Shown here piece by piece: positions 25,635 through 34,534 of a DNA stretch of 64,000 nucleotides; the first letter of the stretch is position 1; the number at the start of each line of letters is the position of its first letter. The notes under the pieces were generated by a model, which had not been told where the DNA came from, did not search any database, and worked only from the letters and a program-made list of their open reading frames with translations. The stretch is from NCBI GenBank assembly GCA_038214135.1, contig JBBQSD010000002.1, positions 1 to 64,000 of the forward strand. Reading direction: 5' to 3'. Both the position numbers and the translations under genes were made by a program. The stretch is from JANLSE01 sp038214135 (GTDB lineage: Bacteria; Chloroflexota; Chloroflexia; Chloroflexales; Roseiflexaceae).

Positions 25635-26815
25635 TTCTGGCGGTTGCGATTACGCAGGAATGGCGGGATGTCCAGATCATCGCCGCTGAGATTGCTGGGC
25701 TGCGTTGGCTGTGGGCGCTGGGCCGGGCGCTGCTGCGGCGCAGGCTGCGATGATTGCGGCGCTACGGGAACTGGCTGTGGTTGGGGAACCTGGTGCGATT
25801 GCTGCGGCAGTGTCATGCCACCATACAGGCGCGATTTCTGCACGGCACGGCTTGGGTTCGCATCAAATCCCGTTGCGATCAGGGTAATCTTGACTTGCCC
25901 TGCCGGAAAGTTTGGATCGATCACGGCACCGAATTTGATATTGGCCTCTGGATCAACTGCCTTCGAGACGATCTCGGCAGCATCGTAGATCTCAAGAATA
26001 CCAAGATCCTCGCCACCGGTCACATTGAACAACACACCACGGGCACCATCAATCGAAACTTCTAGCAATGGTGAAGCGATTGCTTCATTAACAGCATCAA
26101 CCACACGATTATCGCCGCTGCCATGACCAATCGCCATCAGGGCAGAACCCTGGCGAGCCATGATTGCCTTCACATCGGCAAAGTCCACGTTGATCAAGCC
26201 GCGCTGGGTGATCACATCCGAGATGCCTTGAATACCCTGGCGCAGCACGCCATCGGCCATCTGGAATGCCTGCAATACCGAGGTATTCTTGCTGGCCGTC
26301 TGGAGCAGCCGGTCGTTCGGGATGATAATCAGTGTATCGACCATTGGTTTGAGCTGCTCAATGCCCTGATCAGCCGTTTTGCGGCGATGGTTGCCTTCGA
26401 AGGTGAATGGTCGCGTGACGACACCAACCGTCAGCATGCCCAGATCCTGTGCAATGCTGGCAATCACTGGTGCCGCACCGGTTCCGGTTCCGCCACCCAT
26501 GCCAGCGGTGATGAAGACCATATCGCAGCCTTTGAGGTGCTCATAGATCTCCTCGGTTGTCTCCTCGGCAGCCTTCTGGCCAATCACCGGGTTACCGCCT
26601 GAGCCAAGCCCCTTGGTCAGCTTATCGCCAATGCGAATACGCACATCGGCATGTGAATGCTGGAGCGCCTGCCAATCGGTATTGACGGTAATGAACTCGA
26701 CGCCCTGAACCCCATCATCGACCATCCGGTCGACTGCGTTCGAACCGCCGCCGCCCACGCCAATCACCTTGATCAGCGCACCTGGCTCGGCCATGTACCC
26801 GTTGAAATCTGCCAT
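25631..26815 (-). CDS. ftsZ: Cell division protein FtsZ
   Basis: Tubulin-like GTPase that forms the division ring. MADFNGYMAEPGALIKVIGVGGGGSNAV opens the protein, the tubulin signature GGGTGTGAAPV is near 102-112, and the catalytic T7 loop NVDFADVKAIM follows. A Pro/Gln-rich linker leads to the C-terminal peptide DDLDIPPFLRNRNRQK, the usual docking site for FtsA. ATG at 26815 has AGGAGG six bases upstream; the longer open frame to 27103 is rejected. Last gene of the dcw operon, 109 bases after ftsA. Confidence 0.97.
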   Translation of the reverse strand: MADFNGYMAEPGALIKVIGVGGGGSNAVDRMVDDGVQGVEFITVNTDWQALQHSHADVRIRIGDKLTKGLGSGGNPVIGQKAAEETTEEIYEHLKGCDMVFITAGMGGGTGTGAAPVIASIAQDLGMLTVGVVTRPFTFEGNHRRKTADQGIEQLKPMVDTLIIIPNDRLLQTASKNTSVLQAFQMADGVLRQGIQGISDVITQRGLINVDFADVKAIMARQGSALMAIGHGSGDNRVVDAVNEAIASPLLEVSIDGARGVLFNVTGGEDLGILEIYDAAEIVSKAVDPEANIKFGAVIDPNFPAGQVKITLIATGFDANPSRAVQKSRLYGGMTLPQQSHQVPQPQPVPVAPQSSQPAPQQRPAQRPQPTQPSNLSGDDLDIPPFLRNRNRQK

Positions 26816-26924
26816 TCCTGTCCTCCTGTGCATCTTGCGTGTTCTGTATCGTCCACCGTCTTGCGTCTTGTGGCGCCACACGGCCCAACCCAACACGCAA
26901 TCCGCAGTTTCCAGTAAAGTAACA

Positions 26925-28175
26925 TCAGGGCAAAAACTCGCGCAGCCAGCCTTTGAAGCGTTCATAGGTTGAATTCCAGCCACCGCGCTCACCGGCATTG
27001 CCAGATGGAGTATTGATCTGGGCGGCTCCATGCCGTGCGCCCCAACGAACCAATCCAAGGCAGGTTGCATATGGCGGGCTGCTGAGTGAATCGGATAGAC
27101 CACTCATTTCGCCAGGCGACCCAACCCGCACCGGGATGCCAAGCATGTCGCGCATCAGTTCATCGATGCCCGGCAACTGTGAAGAACCACCCGTCAGGAC
27201 GATGCCAGCCGGCAGTAACCCCTCATAGCCACTGCGGCGAATCTCGCTATAGATCAGTTCAGCGACTTCCTCTGCACGAGCCTGGAGAATTTGATTAAGC
27301 AGATAGCGGCTGATCGATTGGCGCTCACCTGGGGCAAAGCCCTCCACCTCCACAATATCATCGGCTTCGTTCTCTGGTGGTGTTGCGATAGCGGCCCCAT
27401 ATTTGAGCTTCAGGTATTCGGCAGTGTTATGCGGCGTCTGCAACACAAGAACAATATCGTTGGTGAAATGGCTGCCGCCAACCGGAATGACGCTGGTATG
27501 CCAGATTCCACCCTGGGCAAACACGGCAATATCGGTCGTCCCGCCACCAATATCGACGAGAACGACACCGCGATCCTTATCGTCATCACTCAGTACGGCC
27601 TCGCCGGAGGCAAGCGGCTGCAGCACGAGATCATCGATTTCGACTCCAGCCTTCTGAACGCTCTTGATCAGGTTCTGGATGGCCATCACCTCACCAGTGA
27701 TGATATGTGTTTCGACTTCCAGCCGGAAGCCACTCATACCAATTGGATCACGAATACCCTCGGTGCCATCAACAATATAGGCTCGTGGAATAATATGAAT
27801 AATTTCGCGCTGGGTGGGGATAGCAACGGCCTGCGCTGCCTCAACCGCCCGGGCCACATCGTGGCGCGTGATCTCGTGGTCAGTTCGGGAAACGGCAACC
27901 ACCCCTCGGCTATTCAGCGATGAAACATGGCGCCCCGAGACGCCAACAAATGCTGTGCCAATTCGATAGCCGGATAATCGCTCGGCCTTCTCCACACTGG
28001 TCGAAATCGCATTGACGGCATCTTCAATATTGACAACCACACCTCGATCAAGCCCCTTCGATGGAGTCAAGCCAACTCCCAGGACATTGATGCGACCGTT
28101 GTCGAGTATTTGAGCAACGACGGTGCAGACTTTTGTCGTGCCCACATCAATACCGACGATAGTACGTGGAGCCAT
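26925..28175 (-). CDS. ftsA: Cell division protein FtsA
   Basis: Actin-like ATPase that tethers FtsZ to the membrane. It begins RTIVGIDVGTTKVCTVVAQ (phosphate 1 loop), has VLVDIGGGTTDIAVF near 201-215 and the adenosine motif GIVLTGGSSQLPGIDEL near 323-339. The C terminus RFKGWLREFLP is a short amphipathic helix, the membrane-targeting sequence expected for FtsA. Placed between ftsQ and ftsZ as in most dcw clusters. Confidence 0.96.
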   Translation of the reverse strand: MAPRTIVGIDVGTTKVCTVVAQILDNGRINVLGVGLTPSKGLDRGVVVNIEDAVNAISTSVEKAERLSGYRIGTAFVGVSGRHVSSLNSRGVVAVSRTDHEITRHDVARAVEAAQAVAIPTQREIIHIIPRAYIVDGTEGIRDPIGMSGFRLEVETHIITGEVMAIQNLIKSVQKAGVEIDDLVLQPLASGEAVLSDDDKDRGVVLVDIGGGTTDIAVFAQGGIWHTSVIPVGGSHFTNDIVLVLQTPHNTAEYLKLKYGAAIATPPENEADDIVEVEGFAPGERQSISRYLLNQILQARAEEVAELIYSEIRRSGYEGLLPAGIVLTGGSSQLPGIDELMRDMLGIPVRVGSPGEMSGLSDSLSSPPYATCLGLVRWGARHGAAQINTPSGNAGERGGWNSTYERFKGWLREFLP

Positions 28176-28221
28176 AGCCTAATCCTTTACGAACAACTGG
28201 CGATAGGGCCAGCGCCAATCA

Positions 28222-29040
28222 TTATTTGTTATTTCGGTAATACGGCGTTTCTGGGCGAAGATCCAGGTAGGTATAGGCGACATTATCTGTCGTGAGTTTC
28301 GCTAGCACTGCCAACTTGCGATCCAGATGATCATACTGGCCAAAAACCACCGTGCGGCCACCGCTCAGATCAACCACAATGCCAGTATCACTGCCCCACC
28401 CGATCTGGTCAGGCGTGAGGCTCAATTCGGTTGGCAGGCGCAACGAGAGTGTACGCCCCAGTTCGAGGGCGTGTGGGTCGATCTGATCATTTGGCTTAAG
28501 CACCTGGCCACTGCGGTCATCGATCACCAGTGTGCCAGTGATCGGCGCATTTGCATCTGGCCCTAGCACGCGCCCATCCGCATCAACCAACAACAATTCG
28601 GTTCCACTCTTCCAGCGCACCTCTGGCTTACGCTCTTGGATCTCAATCAGTAACCGATCTGGCAGAATAACCGTCGCACTCGCATGCTCAACATAGGCAC
28701 TGGCCGCAACATTCGTTATTATTTGTTTCGTATCGATCAACCAAATCGAATGACCACGTGCGCCACTCAGCCGGATGACATCATCCTCATGGAGCAAGTT
28801 GGTTCCCTGCACCTGGACATCACGAATACTAAAACGAGGATTGATTGTGACATACAACAACGCTCCCAAAGATAGCACAAGCAACGGCAGGCTCAGGATT
28901 CGGCCACTGGCGAGCCAGCCAACCATGGTGCGGCGCGGCCCTGGCAATACCCCCGATTCATCCTGCGGGATATTCGCCCGCTTGCGGCGAGCGGCAATCC
29001 GGGCGCGGGTATTTGGCCGGTTGTAATCGAAATCTTCCAT
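28222..29040 (-). CDS. ftsQ: Cell division protein FtsQ/DivIB (POTRA)
   Basis: Bitopic division protein. A cytoplasmic basic head of about 50 residues precedes a membrane segment (ILSLPLLVLSLGALLYV) and an extracytoplasmic POTRA domain starting FSIRDVQVQGTNLLHEDDVIRLSGARG, followed by the FtsQ domain (PDRLLIEIQERKPEVRW). ATG at 29040 gives MEDFDYN; the 12 codons upstream run through a palindromic repeat and are not likely to be translated. Position between ddl and ftsA supports the call. Confidence 0.9.
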   Translation of the reverse strand: MEDFDYNRPNTRARIAARRKRANIPQDESGVLPGPRRTMVGWLASGRILSLPLLVLSLGALLYVTINPRFSIRDVQVQGTNLLHEDDVIRLSGARGHSIWLIDTKQIITNVAASAYVEHASATVILPDRLLIEIQERKPEVRWKSGTELLLVDADGRVLGPDANAPITGTLVIDDRSGQVLKPNDQIDPHALELGRTLSLRLPTELSLTPDQIGWGSDTGIVVDLSGGRTVVFGQYDHLDRKLAVLAKLTTDNVAYTYLDLRPETPYYRNNK

Positions 29041-29054
29041 AGTTCTACTCGGTT

Positions 29055-29074
29055 GGGGCGTATCGCATACGCCC
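29055..29074. repeat. GTATCGCATAC-type palindromic repeat
   Basis: GGGGCGTATCGCATACGCCC between ddl and ftsQ. It has the same core as the copies at 56378-56404 and the in-gene copy at 63604. Confidence 0.7.
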
Positions 29075-29082
29075 ATAGATAC

Positions 29083-30177
29083 CTATTGGTGCTTACGCTC
29101 AATCGCCAACTCAATCAGGCGATCCAACAGCTTTGGATACGAGAGGCCGCTGGCGGCCCACATCTGTGCGTACATACTCACTGGGGTAAATCCAGGCATG
29201 GTATTGACTTCATTGATATACAGTTCGCCAGCATCTTTATCCAGCAGAAAATCGACGCGTGCCAGCCCTGCGCCATCGACAGCAGCAAAGGCCACGGCTG
29301 CTAACACACGCACCTGCTCAGCTACTTCTGGAGCAATTGGTGCAGGAATCAGAACCTGCGATTTGCCAGCCAGATATTTGGCCTCATAGTCGTACCATTC
29401 ATTCGATGGCACCACTTCGCCAGGAACACTGGCTACAACCGTTTCGTTACCAAGAATGCTGACCTCAATCTCGCGGGCGTTAATCCCCTGTTCAACAACG
29501 ATCCGCCGATCATAACGAGCCGCCTCGCGCAGCCCTTCCACCAACCCAGTCCGATCTTTTGCTTTGCTGATGCCAACGCTGGAACCCATATTGGCAGGCT
29601 TGACGAACATTGGGTAGTGGAGGGATTGCTCGATCCGATCTGCAACAGCAGCGCTATCCTGCTCGAGTTCGACGCGCCGGATCAATAACCATGGCAACAA
29701 TGGCAACCCGGCAGCAGCGAAGGCCGCTTTCATCATGGCCTTATCCATCCCAACCGCAGCGGCCAACACACCACAGCCAATATAGGCAACCCCGGCTAAC
29801 TCAAACAACCCCTGCACGGTTCCATCCTCACCCATCGGGCCATGCAGAACCGGGAAGATCACATCAAGCGAAAATTCAGGTGTCAGCAGCCAGAATTCGG
29901 AATGCTGTGTGACTGCCAGCATCGCTGTTTCAGTCGCGGATACCGATGGCGCGCGCTCAATTCCACCAGGTAGCAGATGCGGATCGGCCTGTGCCGTCAG
30001 CGCCGCCAGTGGATCGCCACCAGCCAGCCAGCGGCCCTGTTTGGTGATCCCAATCGGCACAATCTCATAGCGCTCTCGATCCAGATTCTCCAGCACAGCC
30101 CGTGCCGAAACGAGCGAGACTTCGTGCTCACCAGATTGCCCACCAAACAAGACACCAATTCGCAGCTTCTTTGTCAC
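29083..30177 (-). CDS. ddl: D-alanine--D-alanine ligase
   Basis: ATP-grasp enzyme making the D-Ala-D-Ala dipeptide of peptidoglycan precursors. The N-terminal motif VLFGGQSGEHEVSLVSARAV, PVLHGPMGEDGTVQG near 109-123, FVKPANMGSSVGISK near 196-210 and the C-terminal VDFLLDKDAGELYINEVNTMPGFT are all present. The third substrate-pocket region reads MYAQMW near 338, where D-Ala-D-Ala ligases have S/T-x-Y-P/S-x-M/L-W; tyrosine is kept near the entrance, so D-Ala rather than D-Lac is likely. GTG start. Sits between murB and ftsQ. Confidence 0.94.
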   Translation of the reverse strand: MTKKLRIGVLFGGQSGEHEVSLVSARAVLENLDRERYEIVPIGITKQGRWLAGGDPLAALTAQADPHLLPGGIERAPSVSATETAMLAVTQHSEFWLLTPEFSLDVIFPVLHGPMGEDGTVQGLFELAGVAYIGCGVLAAAVGMDKAMMKAAFAAAGLPLLPWLLIRRVELEQDSAAVADRIEQSLHYPMFVKPANMGSSVGISKAKDRTGLVEGLREAARYDRRIVVEQGINAREIEVSILGNETVVASVPGEVVPSNEWYDYEAKYLAGKSQVLIPAPIAPEVAEQVRVLAAVAFAAVDGAGLARVDFLLDKDAGELYINEVNTMPGFTPVSMYAQMWAASGLSYPKLLDRLIELAIERKHQ

Positions 30178-30217
30178 AGGTTACTCCCAAACCCTGATTG
30201 ATGCTCGAACATCTGGA

Positions 30218-31090
30218 TCATAAGATCCGTACTTCTAGGGCAAGCTCGATCCCAAAGGCAGAAAAAACCCGCTCACGGGCAGTATCGATCAGGCGCAGGA
30301 CATCACTGCTGGAAGCGCCCCCTATATTAACGATATAATTGGCGTGTTTTAGCGCAATCTCGGCGGCACCAACCCGCAAACCCTTTAATCCAGCCGCCTC
30401 AATCAAGCGCCCTGCACTATCGCCAATCGGATTCTTGAACACACTGCCACACGATTGGCCAGATGGCGTCTTACTCCGTCGCATCGCCGCCGTCTGTTCC
30501 ATCCGCGCCGCAAGCTCGCGTGGATCGGCATGCTGCAGGCGAACCTCGGCAGCCAAGATAATAGCTAGATTGGGTTGTTCCAACATTTTCAAAGTGCTTG
30601 CCCGATAGCCATAACCGAACTGTTCAACTGGCCATTCCTGAACCTGGTGATCAATCAGCAGCCAGGCGCGGTTCAGAACCGCTGCCATATCGCCGCCATA
30701 ACAGCCAGCATTGCCAAACACGGCACCGCCAATCGTTCCTGGCAAACCCTCAGCCCATTCCAGCCCAGCCCAGCCCCCATGGGATAATCGTCGTGCTGTA
30801 CCTGCGGTTGGCGCACCAGCCGCCAGAATCGCCAGAGCCGTGTTGTCGTGCGGTTCGATCTGCACATCCTGGTTGCGATAGCGCACCACAACGCCATCAA
30901 AGCCCTGATCCAATGCCAGTGTATTCGTCCCACCGCCAAGCAGCGTTACTCCAAGCTCACGTTCCTGTGCCCACACCAATACCTCACGCAGATCATCTGG
31001 CGTCGCAGCCTCAACCAGGTAGCAAGCCGGGCCGCCGATCCGCCAGGATGTATATTTGGCTAAAGGTTCGTTTTCGAGCCAACGGAGCAT
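30218..31090 (-). CDS. murB: UDP-N-acetylenolpyruvoylglucosamine reductase
   Basis: FAD enzyme completing UDP-N-acetylmuramate. It has the FAD-binding stretch LLGGGTNTLALDQGFDGVVV near 50-69, GLEWAEGLPGTIGGAVFGNAGCYGGDM near 109-135 and the catalytic region SGQSCGSVFKNP near 213-224, ending with GLRVGAAEIALKHANYIVN. At 290 residues it is a short, type II MurB. Located in the dcw operon after the TPR gene, from which it is separated by a heptamer inverted-repeat element. Confidence 0.95.
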   Translation of the reverse strand: MLRWLENEPLAKYTSWRIGGPACYLVEAATPDDLREVLVWAQERELGVTLLGGGTNTLALDQGFDGVVVRYRNQDVQIEPHDNTALAILAAGAPTAGTARRLSHGGWAGLEWAEGLPGTIGGAVFGNAGCYGGDMAAVLNRAWLLIDHQVQEWPVEQFGYGYRASTLKMLEQPNLAIILAAEVRLQHADPRELAARMEQTAAMRRSKTPSGQSCGSVFKNPIGDSAGRLIEAAGLKGLRVGAAEIALKHANYIVNIGGASSSDVLRLIDTARERVFSAFGIELALEVRIL

Positions 31091-31112
31091 GCTGTTCCAT
31101 TCATACGAGCCG

Positions 31113-31225
31113 TCAGCATTCAGCCTTCAGCATTCAGGAGATCATTTCGAAGTATGTAGCGTTCCTAAGGACGCCGTCACATCCACATACATTCATCCTC
31201 AAAACTCCTGACGGCTGATGGCTGA
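31113..31225. repeat. Facing heptamer arrays around a 64-bp spacer
   Basis: Left array TCAGCAT TCAGCCT TCAGCAT TCAGGAG (31113-31140) faces CTCCTGA CGGCTGA TGGCTGA (31205-31225). The heptamers are diverged but keep the 7-bp period and the TCAGGAG/CTCCTGA units at the inner edges. It lies between the TPR gene and murB, interrupting an otherwise tight operon. Confidence 0.7.
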
Positions 31226-31237
31226 GAGCTATACGCC

Positions 31238-32515
31238 CTACCGCCGCGGCACACCATTCTGGATTCGGCTGCGTAACATCGTTGCTTCATCGACATGGCG
31301 GAGCGATTCGCGAATACGCAAGGCCTCCGCCCAACTGATATTGGCCTTATCGCGATGGCCCTCTTCAAAATGCATATCGCCAAGCCGTTCGAGCGACCGC
31401 GCCATGCCAACCTGATCGCCATCACGGCGGGCCAATTCCTGAGCGCTTGCATAGCTTGCGTGCGCCGTATCGAAGCGACCCATCATCCGTGCGACATCCC
31501 CAAGGTGCAACAGGGCGATTCCCTGGCCGCGTAGGTTCTGGATCTCCTCCTGAAGCTCACGCGCCCGCTGCAAATAGGCCAGTGCCCGATCATAGCGGCC
31601 AGTACGCCCCAGAATCGTGCCGAGCACGGTATAGGATCGCGCCTGCCCAACAACATCGCGCAATCGTTCGCGCAGCACCAAACTCTCTTCTGCTGAGGCA
31701 ATTGCCTCGCCAAACCGGCCATTATCAAAGGCCACCAGCGCCAGTTTATCCTTCAACATTGCCTGGCCAAGCACATTACCGCTACCCTGCTCAAGGCTCA
31801 GCGCTCGTAGATAGAACGACTGTGCCTGCTCACTTGATCCAAGCACCCGATAGATATCGCCAATCCCGGTGAAGACACGCGCCAGCCGCAGTTGGTTATC
31901 CTGTTGCTCGCCACTTTCACGGGCAATCTGAAGCTCCTGAAGCGCCTCCAGATGGCGGCCCTGCAACTGATGAACCTTCGCGAGATGCAGCCGTACCTCT
32001 GCTTCCAACTCACTCAGTTCATCACGCTCAGCCAGTTCACGAGCCTTCTGCATCGTGGCAGCAGCAGCGGCAAGCTGGCCGAGTTCGCGCTGCATACGGC
32101 CAATCGCCAGTTGTGCGCGAGCCTCTGCCTCAATACTGCCCTGCTCACGGCTCGAACGCAGCATCCGCCGTGCGTATTCAAGCCCTTCGCGATACTGCCC
32201 GCCGAATTCAAGCACGGCCAATGCGAGTGTGCAGGCCCGCAGCTCAAAGCCAAGCTGCACATCCGCCGGAAGGTGCCCAATCGCGGTCAGCGCTCGTTCA
32301 ACCCATTGGCGCGCTGGCACAAAATCAAGCCGCGTTACCTTTAATTCCACGATCTCAAGCGCCAGGCGAGCGATCTCGGCTGGATTACCAGCCTGCTCCC
32401 AATGCCAGACAGCAGCCTCACGCCATCCATCGGGGGCATGCCCATCCGCTGCATAGCGTGCCGATAGTTCTTCGGCGGTGTTGCGATGAAAGGATATGGC
32501 TGCATCGTTACTCAT
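31238..32515 (-). CDS. Tetratricopeptide repeat protein within the dcw cluster
   Basis: A protein of 425 residues made almost wholly of TPR helices; recurrent units such as LAKVHQLQGRHLEALQELQIARE, TGIGDIYRVLGSSEQAQSFYLRAL and YTVLGTILGRTGRYDRALAYLQRA are visible from about 90 to 405. No signal peptide or membrane segment. It resembles the TPR half of MalT/AfsR-like proteins without any DNA-binding or NTPase domain. It overlaps the murC gene end by eight bases, so it is cotranslated with wall-synthesis genes. Likely a scaffold; the partner is unknown. Confidence 0.8.
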   Translation of the reverse strand: MSNDAAISFHRNTAEELSARYAADGHAPDGWREAAVWHWEQAGNPAEIARLALEIVELKVTRLDFVPARQWVERALTAIGHLPADVQLGFELRACTLALAVLEFGGQYREGLEYARRMLRSSREQGSIEAEARAQLAIGRMQRELGQLAAAAATMQKARELAERDELSELEAEVRLHLAKVHQLQGRHLEALQELQIARESGEQQDNQLRLARVFTGIGDIYRVLGSSEQAQSFYLRALSLEQGSGNVLGQAMLKDKLALVAFDNGRFGEAIASAEESLVLRERLRDVVGQARSYTVLGTILGRTGRYDRALAYLQRARELQEEIQNLRGQGIALLHLGDVARMMGRFDTAHASYASAQELARRDGDQVGMARSLERLGDMHFEEGHRDKANISWAEALRIRESLRHVDEATMLRSRIQNGVPRR

Positions 32516-33920
32516 GATGCCCTCGCCTCATGTGCTCTAACACAAGTGTTCCAACCAAATGACCATCCCCCGCGCCCAATGTCAGCAGGGTATCATTCGG
32601 CTGAAGCTGCGCCAGAATCTGTGCGACAGCCTCGGAAATCCCACCAACCGCAGTGGCTCGTGGGCCGATTGCCGCTGCTAATCGTTCAGCACTCATCCCC
32701 AGTGTATCTCGCTCACGGGCCGCATAGATATCCCCAACTAACACAAGATCCGCATCATCAAAGGCCTGTGGCCAATCTCGCAGCAACGCCTTCGTTCGTG
32801 AATAGGTATGCGGCTGAAGATAGGCGATAATGCGCCGCCCCTGATAGCGCTGACGAGCTGCTGCGAGCGTTGCGCGCACTTCCGTCGGGTGGTGAGCATA
32901 ATCATCAATGACTGTGATCCCATCCAGCTCACCCTTGATTTCGAAACGGCGTGCAACACCATGGTAGCGGGCCAATCCTTCGCTGGCTACATGCAGCGGG
33001 ACGCCAAGCGCCGTACAGGCGGCCAATGCCGCAAGCGCATTCCGAACATTATGGACGCCCGGAATAGTGAGGCGCTGCTGGCCAGCCAGGCGGGTCGCAT
33101 AGCTCGTTCGATCATAGCGCCAGATGCCAAATACCATCTGCCCCTGATCGAGCCGCAGATTGGCGGCTGTCCAATCGAGTGGGGCCAAGCGGCACGATGC
33201 AGGATCACGGGCGATTGTCTCATCGATTCCATATTGCGTTGCATCAGGGTTATCGAAGGCCTGGAGCGCACCGGGATCGTCGGCACACACAATCACATTG
33301 CGGGGCTTGGCCACATTTGCCGCAAACTGCTGGAATGCCACTGTATAGCTTTCCTGGGTTGGATAGATATCAACGTGATCCCATTCAACATTCGTAATTA
33401 TTGCGATATGGGATGTGATTGCCAGGAATGTTCGATCATACTCATCGGCCTCGATCACCAAGGGCGCATTGGGGTTGCCCCAGCGAGCATTTGTTTGCAG
33501 ATCAGCAGCCTCGCCGCCAATCAGGAAGCCTGGATCAAACCCGGCGTGCGTCAGGATCAGGGCGATCATGGCTGTTGTTGTCGTCTTTCCATGGGTTCCA
33601 GCCACGGCAACAGTTGGCCGGACTCGCGACCACTCGGCCCATAGGTCGGCGCGTTTCAAGATCGGAATACCCAGAGCGCTGGCCGCCTGAAGCTCAACAT
33701 GATCTGGCTGCACCGCCGATGTCACCACCAACGCATCGGCTCCCGCAATCTGTTCTGCTGCATGATCCTGAAAGATCGTCGCACCACGGGCAATCAGGGC
33801 ATCGCCAAGATTACTGCGCTGAAGATCAGAGCCGCTGATAATGTGGCCCTGATCAAGCAGAATATGGGCAATCGCGCTCATTCCTGCGCCTGCAATGCCG
33901 ACGATATGATAGTGCGTCAC
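32508..33920 (-). CDS. murC: UDP-N-acetylmuramate--L-alanine ligase
   Basis: Adds the first amino acid of the peptidoglycan stem. The N-terminal Rossmann part HIVGIAGAGMSAIAHILLDQGH is followed by the ATP loop VAGTHGKTTTTAMIALIL near 109-126, VIEADEYDRTFL near 155-166 and the C-terminal DDYAHHPTEVRATL near 346-359. At 470 residues it has family length. GTG start overlapping the upstream stop by GTGA-type coupling. Confidence 0.96.
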   Translation of the reverse strand: MTHYHIVGIAGAGMSAIAHILLDQGHIISGSDLQRSNLGDALIARGATIFQDHAAEQIAGADALVVTSAVQPDHVELQAASALGIPILKRADLWAEWSRVRPTVAVAGTHGKTTTTAMIALILTHAGFDPGFLIGGEAADLQTNARWGNPNAPLVIEADEYDRTFLAITSHIAIITNVEWDHVDIYPTQESYTVAFQQFAANVAKPRNVIVCADDPGALQAFDNPDATQYGIDETIARDPASCRLAPLDWTAANLRLDQGQMVFGIWRYDRTSYATRLAGQQRLTIPGVHNVRNALAALAACTALGVPLHVASEGLARYHGVARRFEIKGELDGITVIDDYAHHPTEVRATLAAARQRYQGRRIIAYLQPHTYSRTKALLRDWPQAFDDADLVLVGDIYAARERDTLGMSAERLAAAIGPRATAVGGISEAVAQILAQLQPNDTLLTLGAGDGHLVGTLVLEHMRRGHHE

Positions 33921-34534
33921 GGTTTCCAGACCCGGTCGAACCGAATAATAATGATTATGAGCAGCAAGATACCAAAGGAAGCCATAATCGATGGAATGAT
34001 CGGCAGGAAGTTCGGTAATCCACTCAGCGCCGCAGCCAGCAGTGGCGGGAAATCGACGGCTTGTGATGCATCGCGCCAGAACGTCGCAGCAGCACTGATC
34101 CCCAGAACACCAACATATAAGCCAGCCAGGCCACCCAATAGGCGCAGTGGCCGATCTTTATTGAAATCAAAGCCAGTGAGTGGCTTGCCCTCCCACGGCC
34201 AGGCATAGCCGATCCCAACCGCCAGCAACGCCACAAAGACAAGCACCCGCAGGAGCAGCGGCGACTGAAAATTGTCTGGGATCACCGGCCCCCATGCATC
34301 GGCACTGCTTGGATCACGCCCGATCGCAAACGTGGCCAGCTTCGGCAGGTTACTATAGAATCGATTGACCAAACCAGTCAGAAAATCGCCAGCTTGTACC
34401 GTCAGCAAATAGCCAATTGTCTCGAAGATAGCAATACTGAGCATATAGCGGAACCCACGACTAAAGCCATTTGCCGCTATCAGGAACAGAACTGCATAGG
34501 TAACGATAGAGCTTCCTAAATCGATCGTGATCAT
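33917..34534 (-). CDS. Small polytopic membrane protein between murG and murC
   Basis: A protein of 205 residues with about four hydrophobic segments: near 8-30, 92-110, 132-150 and 175-198 (IPSIMASFGILLLIIIIIRF). The spacing and the N-terminal region recall CvpA-type proteins but no firm family signature is seen. Four-base ATGA overlaps at both ends with murG and murC show strict co-expression with lipid II synthesis. A role in the envelope is inferred from this position alone. Confidence 0.75.
   Translation of the reverse strand: MITIDLGSSIVTYAVLFLIAANGFSRGFRYMLSIAIFETIGYLLTVQAGDFLTGLVNRFYSNLPKLATFAIGRDPSSADAWGPVIPDNFQSPLLLRVLVFVALLAVGIGYAWPWEGKPLTGFDFNKDRPLRLLGGLAGLYVGVLGISAAATFWRDASQAVDFPPLLAAALSGLPNFLPIIPSIMASFGILLLIIIIIRFDRVWKP

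Noticed and set aside
26816..27103. N-terminal extension of the ftsZ frame (96 residues)
   Set aside because: A strong AGGAGG lies six bases ahead of ATG 26815, which starts the normal FtsZ N terminus; the extension has no FtsZ character.
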